This document shows positions 26,485 through 35,303 of a stretch of 43,221 nucleotides of DNA, piece after piece. Location of the stretch: positions 1 to 43,221 of the forward strand of contig JAHEJD010000019.1 in the NCBI GenBank assembly GCA_024639005.1. Direction: 5' to 3'. The notes under the pieces are model-generated. The model did not search any database and was not told the origin of the DNA. It worked only from the letters and a program-made list of their open reading frames with translations. How positions within the stretch are numbered: the first letter of the stretch is position 1; every line of letters begins with the position of its first letter. The translations under genes were made by a program, and so were the position numbers. The DNA comes from Chromatiaceae bacterium (GTDB taxonomy: Bacteria; Pseudomonadota; Gammaproteobacteria; Chromatiales; Chromatiaceae).

Positions 26485-27308
26485 TGTGATGCCTGCATCC
26501 GTGCCTGTACGCGCGCAGCCCGGATCAGGCGCTCGTTCAAGATCTTCGGGTACAGCCGGAAAAGACGCGCCAGCGCACCGGCACGCTGCACAGCGGCCTG
26601 CTCCAGGCGCAGGCGCTCCGGGTCACTGAGATGATGCAGCTGGAGCAGCGCGGGCGCCCACCAGGCGATGAAGGCCTCGGCGATCCGCCGTTGGCGCGCC
26701 TCGGGCCACTGGGTGGTCAACAGCAAGCGCGGAAACGAGGCCTCCACCTCCCAGCTTCGTTGCGATCTCTGCGCGACGGCCTCCGGATCCCGCTCGAACC
26801 AGGCCGCCGCTGGTCGCCGCCCTGCGCGGCGCAGGATCATCTGCTCCAATTCGGCAAGATCGGCAAACTCGTCGCGCGCTGCCTGCCCGGGCAACCAGCG
26901 CGCGACCTCGGCGAGCGGTATGGCCTCATCCGGCAGCAGGCTATCGAGCAGCACCAGCGGTTTACGAGTCTGTGCATCCAGCAGCCAACACTCGAGGCTA
27001 TCGTGCAGCGCGAACGACACCTGTCCGGCAAAGGCCTCGAGTGCCCCGATCAGCGGTTCACCGATGCGCTCAATCAGATGGCCGGCCGCGGTGCCCCGCA
27101 CCATCGCACGCCGCAGGCCGGTATCGACAGACCAGGTGCCGAAGCGCACCTCCGAGAGGCCGGAATGGGCAAGGATGTCGGGGTGTGCGGCATACAATAT
27201 CCAGTGCACGCCATCCGTGCTCTCCGCTTCACCGGCACCGACCCGGATTACCTGCAGCACACCCTGGAAGGGCACCATGATGCGCCGCGCAAAACACTCG
27301 ACCATCAT
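26439..27308 (-). CDS. Hypothetical protein coupled to tmcA
   Basis: A protein of up to 289 residues, with no signal peptide or membrane segment. The first half is mixed alpha/beta (MVPFQGVLQVIRVGAGEAES; DGVHWILYAAHPDI; SLECWLLDAQTRKPLVLLDS). The second half is helical and Arg/Leu-rich. Three in-frame ATGs (27308, 27305, 27278) are possible starts and none has a good ribosome-binding site; the last gives the most natural N-terminus. The 3' end overlaps tmcA by 46 bases. I do not recognise a domain. The overlap with tmcA hints at a shared role, but nothing in the sequence shows an RNA-binding motif. Confidence 0.65.
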   Translation of the reverse strand: MMVECFARRIMVPFQGVLQVIRVGAGEAESTDGVHWILYAAHPDILAHSGLSEVRFGTWSVDTGLRRAMVRGTAAGHLIERIGEPLIGALEAFAGQVSFALHDSLECWLLDAQTRKPLVLLDSLLPDEAIPLAEVARWLPGQAARDEFADLAELEQMILRRAGRRPAAAWFERDPEAVAQRSQRSWEVEASFPRLLLTTQWPEARQRRIAEAFIAWWAPALLQLHHLSDPERLRLEQAAVQRAGALARLFRLYPKILNERLIRAARVQARMQASQCNKARCQEPFFWSE

Positions 27309-27409
27309 GGTCGGGTACCGGTGGCGGGTGCAAAAAGCTCACACAGGTCGGGGGCTGCTGGGGGACTGAGGCACGGGTACTGGGCCATATCGACTGCGGT
27401 GCCAACCTG

Positions 27410-27468
27410 CGGAGTTGATCGCGATCCAGGGATTTGCAGCCAAACAGTGTCAAGTCGGACAGGCTGCT
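27410..27468. repeat. Half copy of a second intergenic repeat
   Basis: These 59 bases match 42401-42459 in the same orientation at 52 positions; most differences are C/T or G/A changes. The shared core includes ATCCAGGGATTTGCAGCCAA. At the other site the same sequence is one arm of a palindrome. Here the second arm is missing, and the palindromic element at 27467 begins exactly where this copy ends. It lies in the 420-base gap between the tmcA-linked gene and the ABC permease. The bases from 27309 to 27409 hold nothing I can identify. Confidence 0.7.
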
Positions 27469-27735
27469 CGTGGGCCATGCGGGAAGTTCGGTTACTCACA
27501 GAGCGCCGCTGATGAGCCAAGGTAAGGCGCACGCCGCAGGGAATGGCAGGCCCTTTTCAAGGTGTGCAACGCCACATTGGCTCATCAGCGACGCTCCCTC
27601 CGGGCCAGCCCACAAGCCACGTTGACCGCGTTACGCTCGCTGGAATTGGCGACGGCCAGTCCTGCGCTCGCGTGCCTTGCCAACCCGGCTTGTGGACTGG
27701 CTGTGGGTTACCGAACTTCCCGCATGGCCCACTAG
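27467..27735. repeat. Palindromic element, CTAG-ended, copy C
   Basis: A 269-base structured element. The outer arms 27470-27501 and 27701-27732 match at 30 of 32 positions (GTGGGCCATGCGGGAAGTTC...). The ends are CTCG on the left and CTAG on the right. Two inner hairpins are nested inside: CGCTGATGAGCCAA (27507-27520) with its perfect complement at 27577-27590, and GGCCAGCCCACAAGCC (27603-27618) with a 14/16 match at 27687-27702. The folded form would be a three-way or four-way structure. The TAG of the right CTAG is the stop codon of the ABC permease. The arms differ in sequence from copies A and B, though the architecture and position are the same. Confidence 0.7.
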
Positions 27736-30209
27736 GTCGAGTTAAGCACCTGTATCGGCGGTATCGCAAGCAGGCGCCGCGTCGCAAGCCAGCCGACCAG
27801 CGCCACCACCAGGGTCCCTGCACCGATCCCGAGCCACCAGGTCGACGGGCTCACGCGACCGGGCAGATCAAAGAGCTGGACCGCGATCAGATAGCCGCTG
27901 ACACTGGCCAGCAGCGCTGCCAGCAGTCCGCCGATAAAGCCGAGTAGGCCAAACTCGGCCAGGACCGCACCCAGCAGACGCCGCCGCGAGGCCCCCAGGG
28001 TACGCATCACCGCGACCTCACGGGCCCGCTCGTCGCGGCTCACCTGCGCGGCGGCAAAGGTAACCAGAGCCGCAGCGATCAGGGTGAACAGAAACACCAT
28101 CTCGACCGCCAGCGAACCCCGCCCCATGATCTCCCGCACCTGGGTCAGGATCGGGCGGACGTCGATCACGGATACCGCAGGAAAGGCCTCGGCGAGTTCC
28201 AGGGTCAGACCGTCAGTCTCCTCGTCCAGATACAGGCTGGACAGGTAAGCGACCGGCAGATCGCGCGCCAGCGCCGGCGACCCGACGACGAAGAAATTCA
28301 CGTTGAAGGAATCCCAGGCGACCGCGCGCAGACTGGTGACCGGCGCCAACACGGTCTGCCCGGCGACGTCGAAGGTGAGGGTATCTCCGACCTTGACGCC
28401 CAGGCTGTCGGCAACCCCCTGCTCAACCGAGAACGCCGGCTGGTCCGCCTCACCGGGAAGCCACCAACGCCCGGACCGGATGCGGTTGTCCGGCTGCATC
28501 GCGGCACCGAAACCCAGGCTGTACTCGCGCGCCGCCAGGCGCCTGGAGCGCATGTCCGTGTAGCTTTCGGGGTCGATCCTGCGCCCGTTAATGGCGGTCA
28601 GGCGGCCTCGCGTGGTCGCATGCAGGCCGGAATTGGGCACCTTTCGCTCAGCCAGCAGGGCCTCGAGGGACGCACGCTCCTCGGGTTGCACGTTGATAAG
28701 GAAGTGGTTCGGCGCGCCCTCAGGCAGACTGTTCTGCCAGGTATCGATGATGTCGACGCGCACCACCGCGAGCAGCAACAGCAGCGTGATCCCGAGACCG
28801 AAACCGGCCAGCTGCAGCATGGTCAGCTGAGGATAGCGCGCCAGCGCTGCGATACCGAGCGCGGCGGTCCCGCCCGCGCGTCGAAGCGGCGCGAGCGCGC
28901 CGAGCAGCAGCCGGCCGGCGATCATCAGCACGCCCAGGGTGACGAACAAGGCGATCGCCATCCCGCCCGCCAGGCGTGGGTCCTGGACCTGCCAGTACAT
29001 CAGGCCAACGAACGCCGCGGCGGCGACCAGCCACACCAGCCAGCCGGCGAGGCCCGGGGCATCCAGCTCGCGGCGCAACACCCGCAGCGGCGGCACGTTG
29101 CGAATGCGCAGCAGTGACGGCACCGCAAAACCGAGTGCCATGCTCATACCGAAGGCAGTGCCGACCCACACCGGACGCAGACCGGGTGCCGGCAGGGCCT
29201 GGTCGAACCAGTCACCCAGGACACTCACCAGGGCCTGCTGACCCGCCAGGCCGACCAGACTGCCGCCGAGGGTGGCGATCAGGGCCACCGCCAGCAGCTG
29301 GCCAAGATGCCAGCGCAATACCGCCGAGCCCCGCATACCGAGGGTACGCAGTACCGCGGCGCTGTCCATCGCGTGATCGACATAGCGGCGTGTGGCCAGC
29401 AGGATCGCGACACCAGCCAGCAGGCTGGCGCATAGCGCCGCCAGGCTGAGGAAGCGGCGCGCGCGCTCCAAGGCGGTTTGCAGCTCCGGTCGCGCGTTCT
29501 CGACATCCTCCAACTCGCTGCCCGGTGGCAGTCGCGCCGCCAGCCAGCTGCGCATCGCCGTCACCTGGGATGTGTCGCCGGCAATCAGCAGCCGGTGCTT
29601 GGCCCGACTGGCCGGCCCCAGCAGCCCGCTGCGCAGCACGTCCTCATAGCCGACCATCAGGCGGGGGGAGAGTTGAAACAGGTTGCCGCCACGGTCGGGC
29701 TCATTGACCAGGATACCGGCCGCGCGCAGCGCGACCTCACCGAGCTGGAGGGATGTCTCACCGATCTCGGCGCCAAGGCGGTCGCGCAGGCGACCCTCGA
29801 GCCAGGCATCGCTGGCGCCCGGTGCCCGCCCGACCGGGCCTGCCGGGGTGTCGATCCGCAGCCGTCCGCGCAGCGGATACGGCGGCTCGACCGCCTTCAC
29901 CTGCACCAGCAGCGGCCGTTCGTTGGCAATGATCACGCTCGGAAAGGTGACCGTGCGCGCCGCCTGCAGACCGCGGGTCGTGGCCTCTGCCAGCCAGGCA
30001 TCGGGAATGAAGTCGCCCTGTTCGACCACGAGGTCACCGGCCATTAGCGCCGCGCCCTGCAGCACCAGTGCGCGCTCGACCCGATCGGCGAAGAACGCCA
30101 CGCTGCTGAGCGCCGCGACGGCGACCAGCACCGCGGCCAGCAGCAGGCGCAGACCCGGGTCGCGCAGCGCGACCCGCCACGCCAGCACAGACCGCCACCC
30201 GCTGTTCAC
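27732..30209 (-). CDS. FtsX-like ABC exporter permease, YbbP type
   Basis: An 825-residue permease with the YbbP plan. TM1 (about residues 17-38) is followed by a long periplasmic domain, a first FtsX block with three TM segments (about 255-370), further TM segments (about 400-490), a second periplasmic region and a final FtsX block (about 700-815, ending LLAIPPIQVLNST). It pairs with the ATPase encoded just upstream (GTGA overlap). In E. coli the ybbA-ybbP genes are likewise divergent from tesA. The transported substrate is not known; lipid or lipoprotein-related export is often suggested. The TAG stop is the end of the palindromic element at 27467. Confidence 0.92.
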   Translation of the reverse strand: MNSGWRSVLAWRVALRDPGLRLLLAAVLVAVAALSSVAFFADRVERALVLQGAALMAGDLVVEQGDFIPDAWLAEATTRGLQAARTVTFPSVIIANERPLLVQVKAVEPPYPLRGRLRIDTPAGPVGRAPGASDAWLEGRLRDRLGAEIGETSLQLGEVALRAAGILVNEPDRGGNLFQLSPRLMVGYEDVLRSGLLGPASRAKHRLLIAGDTSQVTAMRSWLAARLPPGSELEDVENARPELQTALERARRFLSLAALCASLLAGVAILLATRRYVDHAMDSAAVLRTLGMRGSAVLRWHLGQLLAVALIATLGGSLVGLAGQQALVSVLGDWFDQALPAPGLRPVWVGTAFGMSMALGFAVPSLLRIRNVPPLRVLRRELDAPGLAGWLVWLVAAAAFVGLMYWQVQDPRLAGGMAIALFVTLGVLMIAGRLLLGALAPLRRAGGTAALGIAALARYPQLTMLQLAGFGLGITLLLLLAVVRVDIIDTWQNSLPEGAPNHFLINVQPEERASLEALLAERKVPNSGLHATTRGRLTAINGRRIDPESYTDMRSRRLAAREYSLGFGAAMQPDNRIRSGRWWLPGEADQPAFSVEQGVADSLGVKVGDTLTFDVAGQTVLAPVTSLRAVAWDSFNVNFFVVGSPALARDLPVAYLSSLYLDEETDGLTLELAEAFPAVSVIDVRPILTQVREIMGRGSLAVEMVFLFTLIAAALVTFAAAQVSRDERAREVAVMRTLGASRRRLLGAVLAEFGLLGFIGGLLAALLASVSGYLIAVQLFDLPGRVSPSTWWLGIGAGTLVVALVGWLATRRLLAIPPIQVLNST

Positions 30210-30889
30210 GCGGCCTCCTGAAGCCGACCTGCGTGCAGGCGCAATACACGGTCGCAGCGCGCGGCCAGTTGTTGATCATGGGTCACCAACAGCAAGGTGC
30301 TGCCTGCGCGATCGCGCAGTCCGAACAGCAGGTCGATAATGCGCTGGCCGCTGTCGGCATCCAGATTCCCGGTCGGCTCATCGGCGAACAGCACGTCTGG
30401 ATCGCCGGCGAACGCACGTGCCAAAGCGACCCGCTGTTGTTCACCGCCAGACAGCTGGCGCGGCAGGTGCGACAGTCGTTTCTCCAGTCCGACCTCTCGC
30501 AACAGGGCCTCGGCCTGCACCCGAGCGCCGCTGTTGCGCACGATCTGCAGCGGCAGCGCGACGTTCTCCAGGGCCGTCATGCCGGGCAACAACTGAAACG
30601 ACTGAAACACGAAGCCGACTCGGCCTGCACGCAGCGCCGCGCGGGCGTCTTCGTCCATTGCGCCCAGGTCGTGTCCGAGCAGGGAGACTCCGCCTTCGGT
30701 CGGCTGGTCCAACCCTGCGAGCAGGCCCAGCAGCGTCGATTTGCCAGATCCGGATGGGCCGAGGATAGCCACGGCCTCTCCAGCGTTGACCTGCATGTCG
30801 ATCGCCGCGAGGATATTGAGTGTCCGCCCGTCGGACATCGTGATCCTTTTGCCGAGTTGTGTGGTTGAAATGCGAAGACTTTCGTTCAT
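30206..30889 (-). CDS. ybbA: ABC exporter ATPase, YbbA type
   Basis: A 227-residue LolD/MacB-type ATP-binding subunit. Walker A is GPSGSGKST, the signature motif LSGGEQQRVALARA, Walker B VLFADEPTGNLD, and the H-loop THDQQLAARCDR. The sequence from VGFVFQSFQLLPGMTALENV onwards is very close to E. coli YbbA. It energises the FtsX-like permease encoded directly downstream. Its 5' end overlaps the divergent tesA start by 20 bases if the ATG at 30889 is used; an internal ATG at 30838 (MSDGRTLN) would avoid the overlap. Confidence 0.95.
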   Translation of the reverse strand: MNESLRISTTQLGKRITMSDGRTLNILAAIDMQVNAGEAVAILGPSGSGKSTLLGLLAGLDQPTEGGVSLLGHDLGAMDEDARAALRAGRVGFVFQSFQLLPGMTALENVALPLQIVRNSGARVQAEALLREVGLEKRLSHLPRQLSGGEQQRVALARAFAGDPDVLFADEPTGNLDADSGQRIIDLLFGLRDRAGSTLLLVTHDQQLAARCDRVLRLHAGRLQEAA

Positions 30890-31499
30890 TGCCTGCTTGC
30901 TGTTGTTTGCCTGTGCGCCCTGGACCCTGCACGCCGCCGAAAAAATCCTGGTTATCGGGGACAGCCTGAGTGCCGCTTACGGTATCGAAAAGGAGCGCGG
31001 TTGGGTTGCGCTTTTGCAGCAGCGCCTGCAAGAGCAAGCCTTCGGCTATCGCGTTGTCAATGCCAGCATCTCTGGTGACACCACGCGCGGCGGGCTTTCG
31101 CGTCTGCAGAACGCGCTACAGCGTGAAAGGCCCCACCTGCTGATCATTGCGCTGGGCGGCAATGACGGCCTGCGCGGTTTCTCTCCTGAGCAGACTCGCA
31201 ACAACTTGCGCGGCATGATCACGCAAGGGCGTGAAGCAGGAGCCAGGGTGTTACTACTCGGGGTCAAGCTTCCGTCGAATTATGGCAGGGCCTACACCGA
31301 GAAGTTCCACCGCATCTACCTGGAATTGGCCAGTGAGCAAGACGTGGCACTGGTGCCGTTCTTCCTCGAGGGCGTGGCCGAGACACGCGCGCAGATGCAG
31401 CCCGATGGCATACACCCTGCGGCTGAGGCCCAGCCGCGAATACTCGACAACGTCTGGACCGGATTGGCACCGCTATTGGAAGCGCAATCCAGCGGATAG
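30870..31499 (+). CDS. tesA: Multifunctional esterase/thioesterase I TesA
   Basis: A 209-residue SGNH hydrolase. A signal peptide covers about residues 1-22 (ending LHAAEK), so the enzyme is periplasmic; LLFACAP also resembles a lipobox, so lipid anchoring is possible. Block I is GDSLSAAYG with Ser32, block III GGNDGLRG with Asn98, and block V DGIHP with Asp179 and His182. It cleaves acyl-CoA thioesters and a range of esters and lysophospholipids. The ATG at 30870 lies inside the start region of the divergent ybbA gene, as in other gammaproteobacteria where the two are adjacent. Confidence 0.94.
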   Translation: MRRLSFIACLLLFACAPWTLHAAEKILVIGDSLSAAYGIEKERGWVALLQQRLQEQAFGYRVVNASISGDTTRGGLSRLQNALQRERPHLLIIALGGNDGLRGFSPEQTRNNLRGMITQGREAGARVLLLGVKLPSNYGRAYTEKFHRIYLELASEQDVALVPFFLEGVAETRAQMQPDGIHPAAEAQPRILDNVWTGLAPLLEAQSSG

Positions 31500-31528
31500 C
31501 TGACAACCGACCCAGGCGGCGGCGCTTC

Positions 31529-31581
31529 AGCCTGGAAATCTCACCAGTCCCCGCGATGCCGGTGAAATTTCGAGGTCAGGC
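31529..31581. repeat. Short palindromic element / convergent terminator, copy D
   Basis: CCTGGAAATCTCACC (31531-31545) pairs with GGTGAAATTTCGAGG (31561-31575) at 13 of 15 positions, giving a strong hairpin between the convergent tesA and PilZ-DUF1631 genes. It can serve as a terminator, though no T run follows. The left end AGCCTGGAAATCTCACCAG shares the AGCC[C/T]G...CACCA pattern with the elements at 7977 and 18051. Its right end supplies the GCC TGA end of the minus-strand gene, as at 8231. It may be a collapsed copy of the same element. Confidence 0.5.
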
Positions 31582-34500
31582 GCTTTCGGCGTCGTCCAGT
31601 AGGTCATCCAACAGCATCGGCGGTGCGATGCCGTAGCCCTGCGCAAAGTCGACGCCAATCTCGCCGATACAGCGCAGTATCTGTTCGTCGGCAACATACT
31701 CGCCGATGGTCTTCTTGCCGAGAAAATGGCCGATCTCGTTGATCGACTTCACCACCGCATAGTCATCACCGCTGGCCGCAATCTTGCGTACAAACACGCC
31801 ATCGATCTTCAGCCAGTCGACCGGGAGCTCCTTGAGATAGGAATAGGAGGCCAGGCCGCTGCCGAAATCGTCCAGCGCCACTTTGCAGCCCAATGCCTTG
31901 AGGTCGTGGATGATACCCGCGGTGCTTGAAAGATCGGATACGGCCGCAGTCTCGGTCACCTCGAAACTCAACCACGCGGGATCAATGCCCGTACGCTGGA
32001 ACTGTTCGCGCACGAAATCCAGAAAGCTGGGGTCGCTCGCGGTCTGACCGGACAAATTGACTGCAAAGCCGTGAAATCTGGACATACGACTGCGCTGCGC
32101 GGCTATCCAGTCCATGACCGTACGCGTGACCCAGCGGTCGACCGAGCGCATTCGATTGTAGCGCTCGGCCGCATCAATGAACTCGGCGATCGGCAATGGC
32201 TTGCCTGCACCGCTGTGGACCCCGAGCAGGACCTCGTAATGCGGCGCGATCCCCTGATCCGGTCGCACCGGCACGATGGGCTGACAGCGCAGCTTGAGGC
32301 GCCCATTCTCCAAGGCGTCGTCCACCTGCACCACCCAGTGCACGGATTCCTTGCGCCGCGCGATATTGGGATCGTCTTCGCTGTACACATACACTCGGTT
32401 GCCGCCGGCCGCCTTCGCGGCGGATAAGGCGCTGTCGGCCGCCTGCAGCACGGCGCTGAAACCTTCTTCCGCCACGCTCAGATTTACGATACCGATAGAC
32501 GCGCTCAGGCCGATAGATTGACCCTCCCAGTCGAAGGGCATGCTGTGCACGTCCTGGCAGATCACCTGGGCACGTCGCTCACCGTCGGCGAGATCGATAT
32601 CCGGCAACAGCGCGGCAAACCGGTCGCCGCCGAGGTGCCCCAGCACCTTCGCCCCTTTGATTTTTTCGAGCAGGCGCGCAACCGCCACCAGCAGGCGATC
32701 CCCGGTGGCAAAGCCGTGGACATCATTGACCAAGCGAAACTGGTCGATATCGAGCCAGAACAGGATGCCGGTATCGGCCGACCGATCTGGCATGGCCACC
32801 GCCTGCTCCAGCGCCACCTGGAACTGCTGCCGATTGATCAAGCCGGTCAAGGAATCATGCGCAGCCTGGTGCGCCAGCTGCTCTTCCATGCGCGACAGAA
32901 TGGAATCCACCGCACGCTCACTGAGCGGGCGTCCATCGCTGGGATCGACGCTAATGCGGTGCTCGTGAAGCCCCGACGCGAGTTCGGCCAGCTCGAATTC
33001 TCGGGCGCGTAGGCCACGGTGATCGACCGTAACATAGCGCTCATGGTCATCGCGGATCCAGGCGACGCGCAGCTCCTGATCGTCCTCGGGGCCTTGCGGC
33101 AAACGCAGGCGGTCGCCGACCATGATATTCATGCAGCGTTCCAGCAGGACGCTCCAGACCTGTTTGCTGACCCCGTCTGGACGTGACTGCGACTCTGCGT
33201 CGGCCCGCTGATCGACCAGCGACGGCATCTCGACCAGTCGAGTCTTGCCTGGTTTTGAGCCCCGCAGCGCTTCGCGCAACTGGCCCTCTACTACGCTACG
33301 CCGAAACGGATCGAACGCGACAACGGCGAGTTCCTCGACAATAACATCACCCAGCTGCTGCGTATTCACCTCGCTCGGCTGGTGTTCGAATGGCTCACCC
33401 CCCAATCTGGCAACCAGGCTGTCCAGATGGCCCAGTTGTTCGACATAACTGCCACCACCGTCCACCGAGCGCAGCCAAGCGAGTTCGAGCACGGCCCGCC
33501 AGCCGACATCGATCAGCTCGGGAATGAGCTCAGGCAGCTGGCGACCGGCATAACGCCGGTTGACGTCGGCCACCACGGCCTTGTGTGCGCGCCTCACCCG
33601 ATCCTGACCCTCACAGGCCTGCACCACCCGCTCGACGTTGTGCTGGTATTGCCGGCTTTGTTCACCGGTCAGCTCGTTGACGGCATCGGCGATCTCGCGC
33701 AGCGCCGAGCGATCCGTCCCTGCGCGACCGATCGGTTGGAGCAACTGCGAGATGCGCTGACCGATCGGATCGTCAGCCGGCGCGGAATCTGCGCCCGGGC
33801 GGAACATCTGCAGGTGACCAAGCGCATCGACGATCTCACGCATGGGATTCTGCTTATCGTGAAAGAACGTCTGGTCTGAGGCAGCCTCGCGAACCAGTGG
33901 CTCGCCCAACTGCTCCAACCAGCCGGCCAGGCCCTTGCCCACATCCGGCGTATCGGCGATATAGCTCATCAGCTCCTGCGCGTGACTCGTGCGCTCCTTG
34001 ACCTCGCGCGCGAGCAGGGTCTGCAACAGGCGTTGATCGATAGAACCCCGGGCCGCGGCCTGCGGCGCCCGCCCTGCAGAACGTAGCACAGCGACTTTTC
34101 CGTTGGCCTGCGCCGCCGGGGCCCCGGCGGTATCGAGGGCGGCGTCTAGCTCTTGATAGAAGCCGCCGAGCTTGTCTTCCAGGATGCGCGCCACTTGGTC
34201 GAAAAGCACCCCGCGGGAGATCGCCCCGAAACCCAGGTCCTTCGCCAGATCCTTCATGACCCCGGTGAACTGCTGTGGCTCGAACGGCACCGTCAAGGAC
34301 CCCGGCGTTGCGACACTGCGCGCCGCCGCGAGGCGGGATCCGATCCCGTTGAGCTGCACGGTGAAGCGACGGTCGAGCAGGGTCGCGACCCGCGATGCCT
34401 CCAGCCAGCGCTCGAAGTCATCAGGATCCACCAGGCTCAGCTCGCCGGGCACCGGATCGGCCGGTGACGCAGGATTGGCCTTACCGTCCAGCGCCACCGC

Positions 34501-35100
34501 CAGAAGCTTGGTCACCAGCGCATCTTCCTGACGCATCCCCTCGAGCGCGTTGATATCGCCCATCACCTGCTGCCGTTCGGCGTTGGTGCCAAGCTGGTCG
34601 GTCTTGTCGAGCAGCGCCTCACCTGTCTTGACCAGGATCTCACGCAGGACGCCGGGCAGGACGCCGTTCGCTACCTGACGGAGTTTGGCAATATAGCGGG
34701 CCTCGCCGCCTGGGGTAGCCCCCACTCCCACCGGGGTGTCGGATCGCGCCAGTCGGTCGTGATGCCCTAACGCCTCTACGATCGCATCGCTGGCGCGAGC
34801 GAACGAAAGGCCGAGAAAGTCGTCAGTCGCCCATGCCACGACGGCCTTGATACGCACGCGGCGCGGCCCTTTGGGCGTCAACAGATCGGTCTTGAGCTGC
34901 GCCGTTTGGCCCGACGCCCACCGGATCGGCGGCTCCCCACCCTCGTCGGGTAGCTGCTGCACCAGCAGACCGCCGCTGCAGTAGTCTCTCACGACACAGG
35001 CAGACTGCTGCCCAGCCTCAGTCTTTAGCCTGCCGGGCAGTTTGATGGTGTGACGTTCATACCGGCGCCGTTCAGCTGGGACAGACATACCGACCTGCAT
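31576..35100 (-). CDS. PilZ-DUF1631-GGDEF-EAL signalling protein
   Basis: A 1174-residue cytoplasmic protein; the start may be at residue 1 or 5 (MSVPAERRRYERH). Residues about 8-110 are a PilZ-like domain (RRRYERHTIKLPGRL, DYCSGGLLV), able to bind cyclic di-GMP. About 120-700 is a DUF1631 region. About 745-905 is a GGDEF domain whose signature reads GGDRF (824-828), so diguanylate cyclase activity is unlikely. About 915-1165 is an EAL domain: EVL at 956 replaces EAL but keeps Glu, and NLSGQ, EVTE, DDFGSG (Asp1077-1078), KIDG and the later Glu are present, so phosphodiesterase activity is plausible. It probably senses and degrades cyclic di-GMP. Its stop lies in the palindrome at 31529. Confidence 0.9.
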   Translation of the reverse strand: MQVGMSVPAERRRYERHTIKLPGRLKTEAGQQSACVVRDYCSGGLLVQQLPDEGGEPPIRWASGQTAQLKTDLLTPKGPRRVRIKAVVAWATDDFLGLSFARASDAIVEALGHHDRLARSDTPVGVGATPGGEARYIAKLRQVANGVLPGVLREILVKTGEALLDKTDQLGTNAERQQVMGDINALEGMRQEDALVTKLLAVALDGKANPASPADPVPGELSLVDPDDFERWLEASRVATLLDRRFTVQLNGIGSRLAAARSVATPGSLTVPFEPQQFTGVMKDLAKDLGFGAISRGVLFDQVARILEDKLGGFYQELDAALDTAGAPAAQANGKVAVLRSAGRAPQAAARGSIDQRLLQTLLAREVKERTSHAQELMSYIADTPDVGKGLAGWLEQLGEPLVREAASDQTFFHDKQNPMREIVDALGHLQMFRPGADSAPADDPIGQRISQLLQPIGRAGTDRSALREIADAVNELTGEQSRQYQHNVERVVQACEGQDRVRRAHKAVVADVNRRYAGRQLPELIPELIDVGWRAVLELAWLRSVDGGGSYVEQLGHLDSLVARLGGEPFEHQPSEVNTQQLGDVIVEELAVVAFDPFRRSVVEGQLREALRGSKPGKTRLVEMPSLVDQRADAESQSRPDGVSKQVWSVLLERCMNIMVGDRLRLPQGPEDDQELRVAWIRDDHERYVTVDHRGLRAREFELAELASGLHEHRISVDPSDGRPLSERAVDSILSRMEEQLAHQAAHDSLTGLINRQQFQVALEQAVAMPDRSADTGILFWLDIDQFRLVNDVHGFATGDRLLVAVARLLEKIKGAKVLGHLGGDRFAALLPDIDLADGERRAQVICQDVHSMPFDWEGQSIGLSASIGIVNLSVAEEGFSAVLQAADSALSAAKAAGGNRVYVYSEDDPNIARRKESVHWVVQVDDALENGRLKLRCQPIVPVRPDQGIAPHYEVLLGVHSGAGKPLPIAEFIDAAERYNRMRSVDRWVTRTVMDWIAAQRSRMSRFHGFAVNLSGQTASDPSFLDFVREQFQRTGIDPAWLSFEVTETAAVSDLSSTAGIIHDLKALGCKVALDDFGSGLASYSYLKELPVDWLKIDGVFVRKIAASGDDYAVVKSINEIGHFLGKKTIGEYVADEQILRCIGEIGVDFAQGYGIAPPMLLDDLLDDAESA

Positions 35101-35303
35101 CCCATTTGTGGCGCCTGTTTGCGGCTGTAAGCAACACGCGGCGACCCGAAAATTACCTCTTCTCAGACGATATCGCCTGATTTCTCCGATAGTTGAGGGC
35201 CGAAAGTCAGGTCGCGCCGCATGCCCGACGGCGAACCTACTGATTCACCGGCTCGGGCCCTGTGGGAATTAAATGTGTCCGCCTTCGTGCAATATGAGGC
35301 CAG

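Noticed and set aside
27410-27735. attC-type integron recombination site
   Set aside because: Long folded palindromes suggest it, but the paired GTTRRRY and RYYYAAC core sites are missing at the ends and no integrase is nearby.
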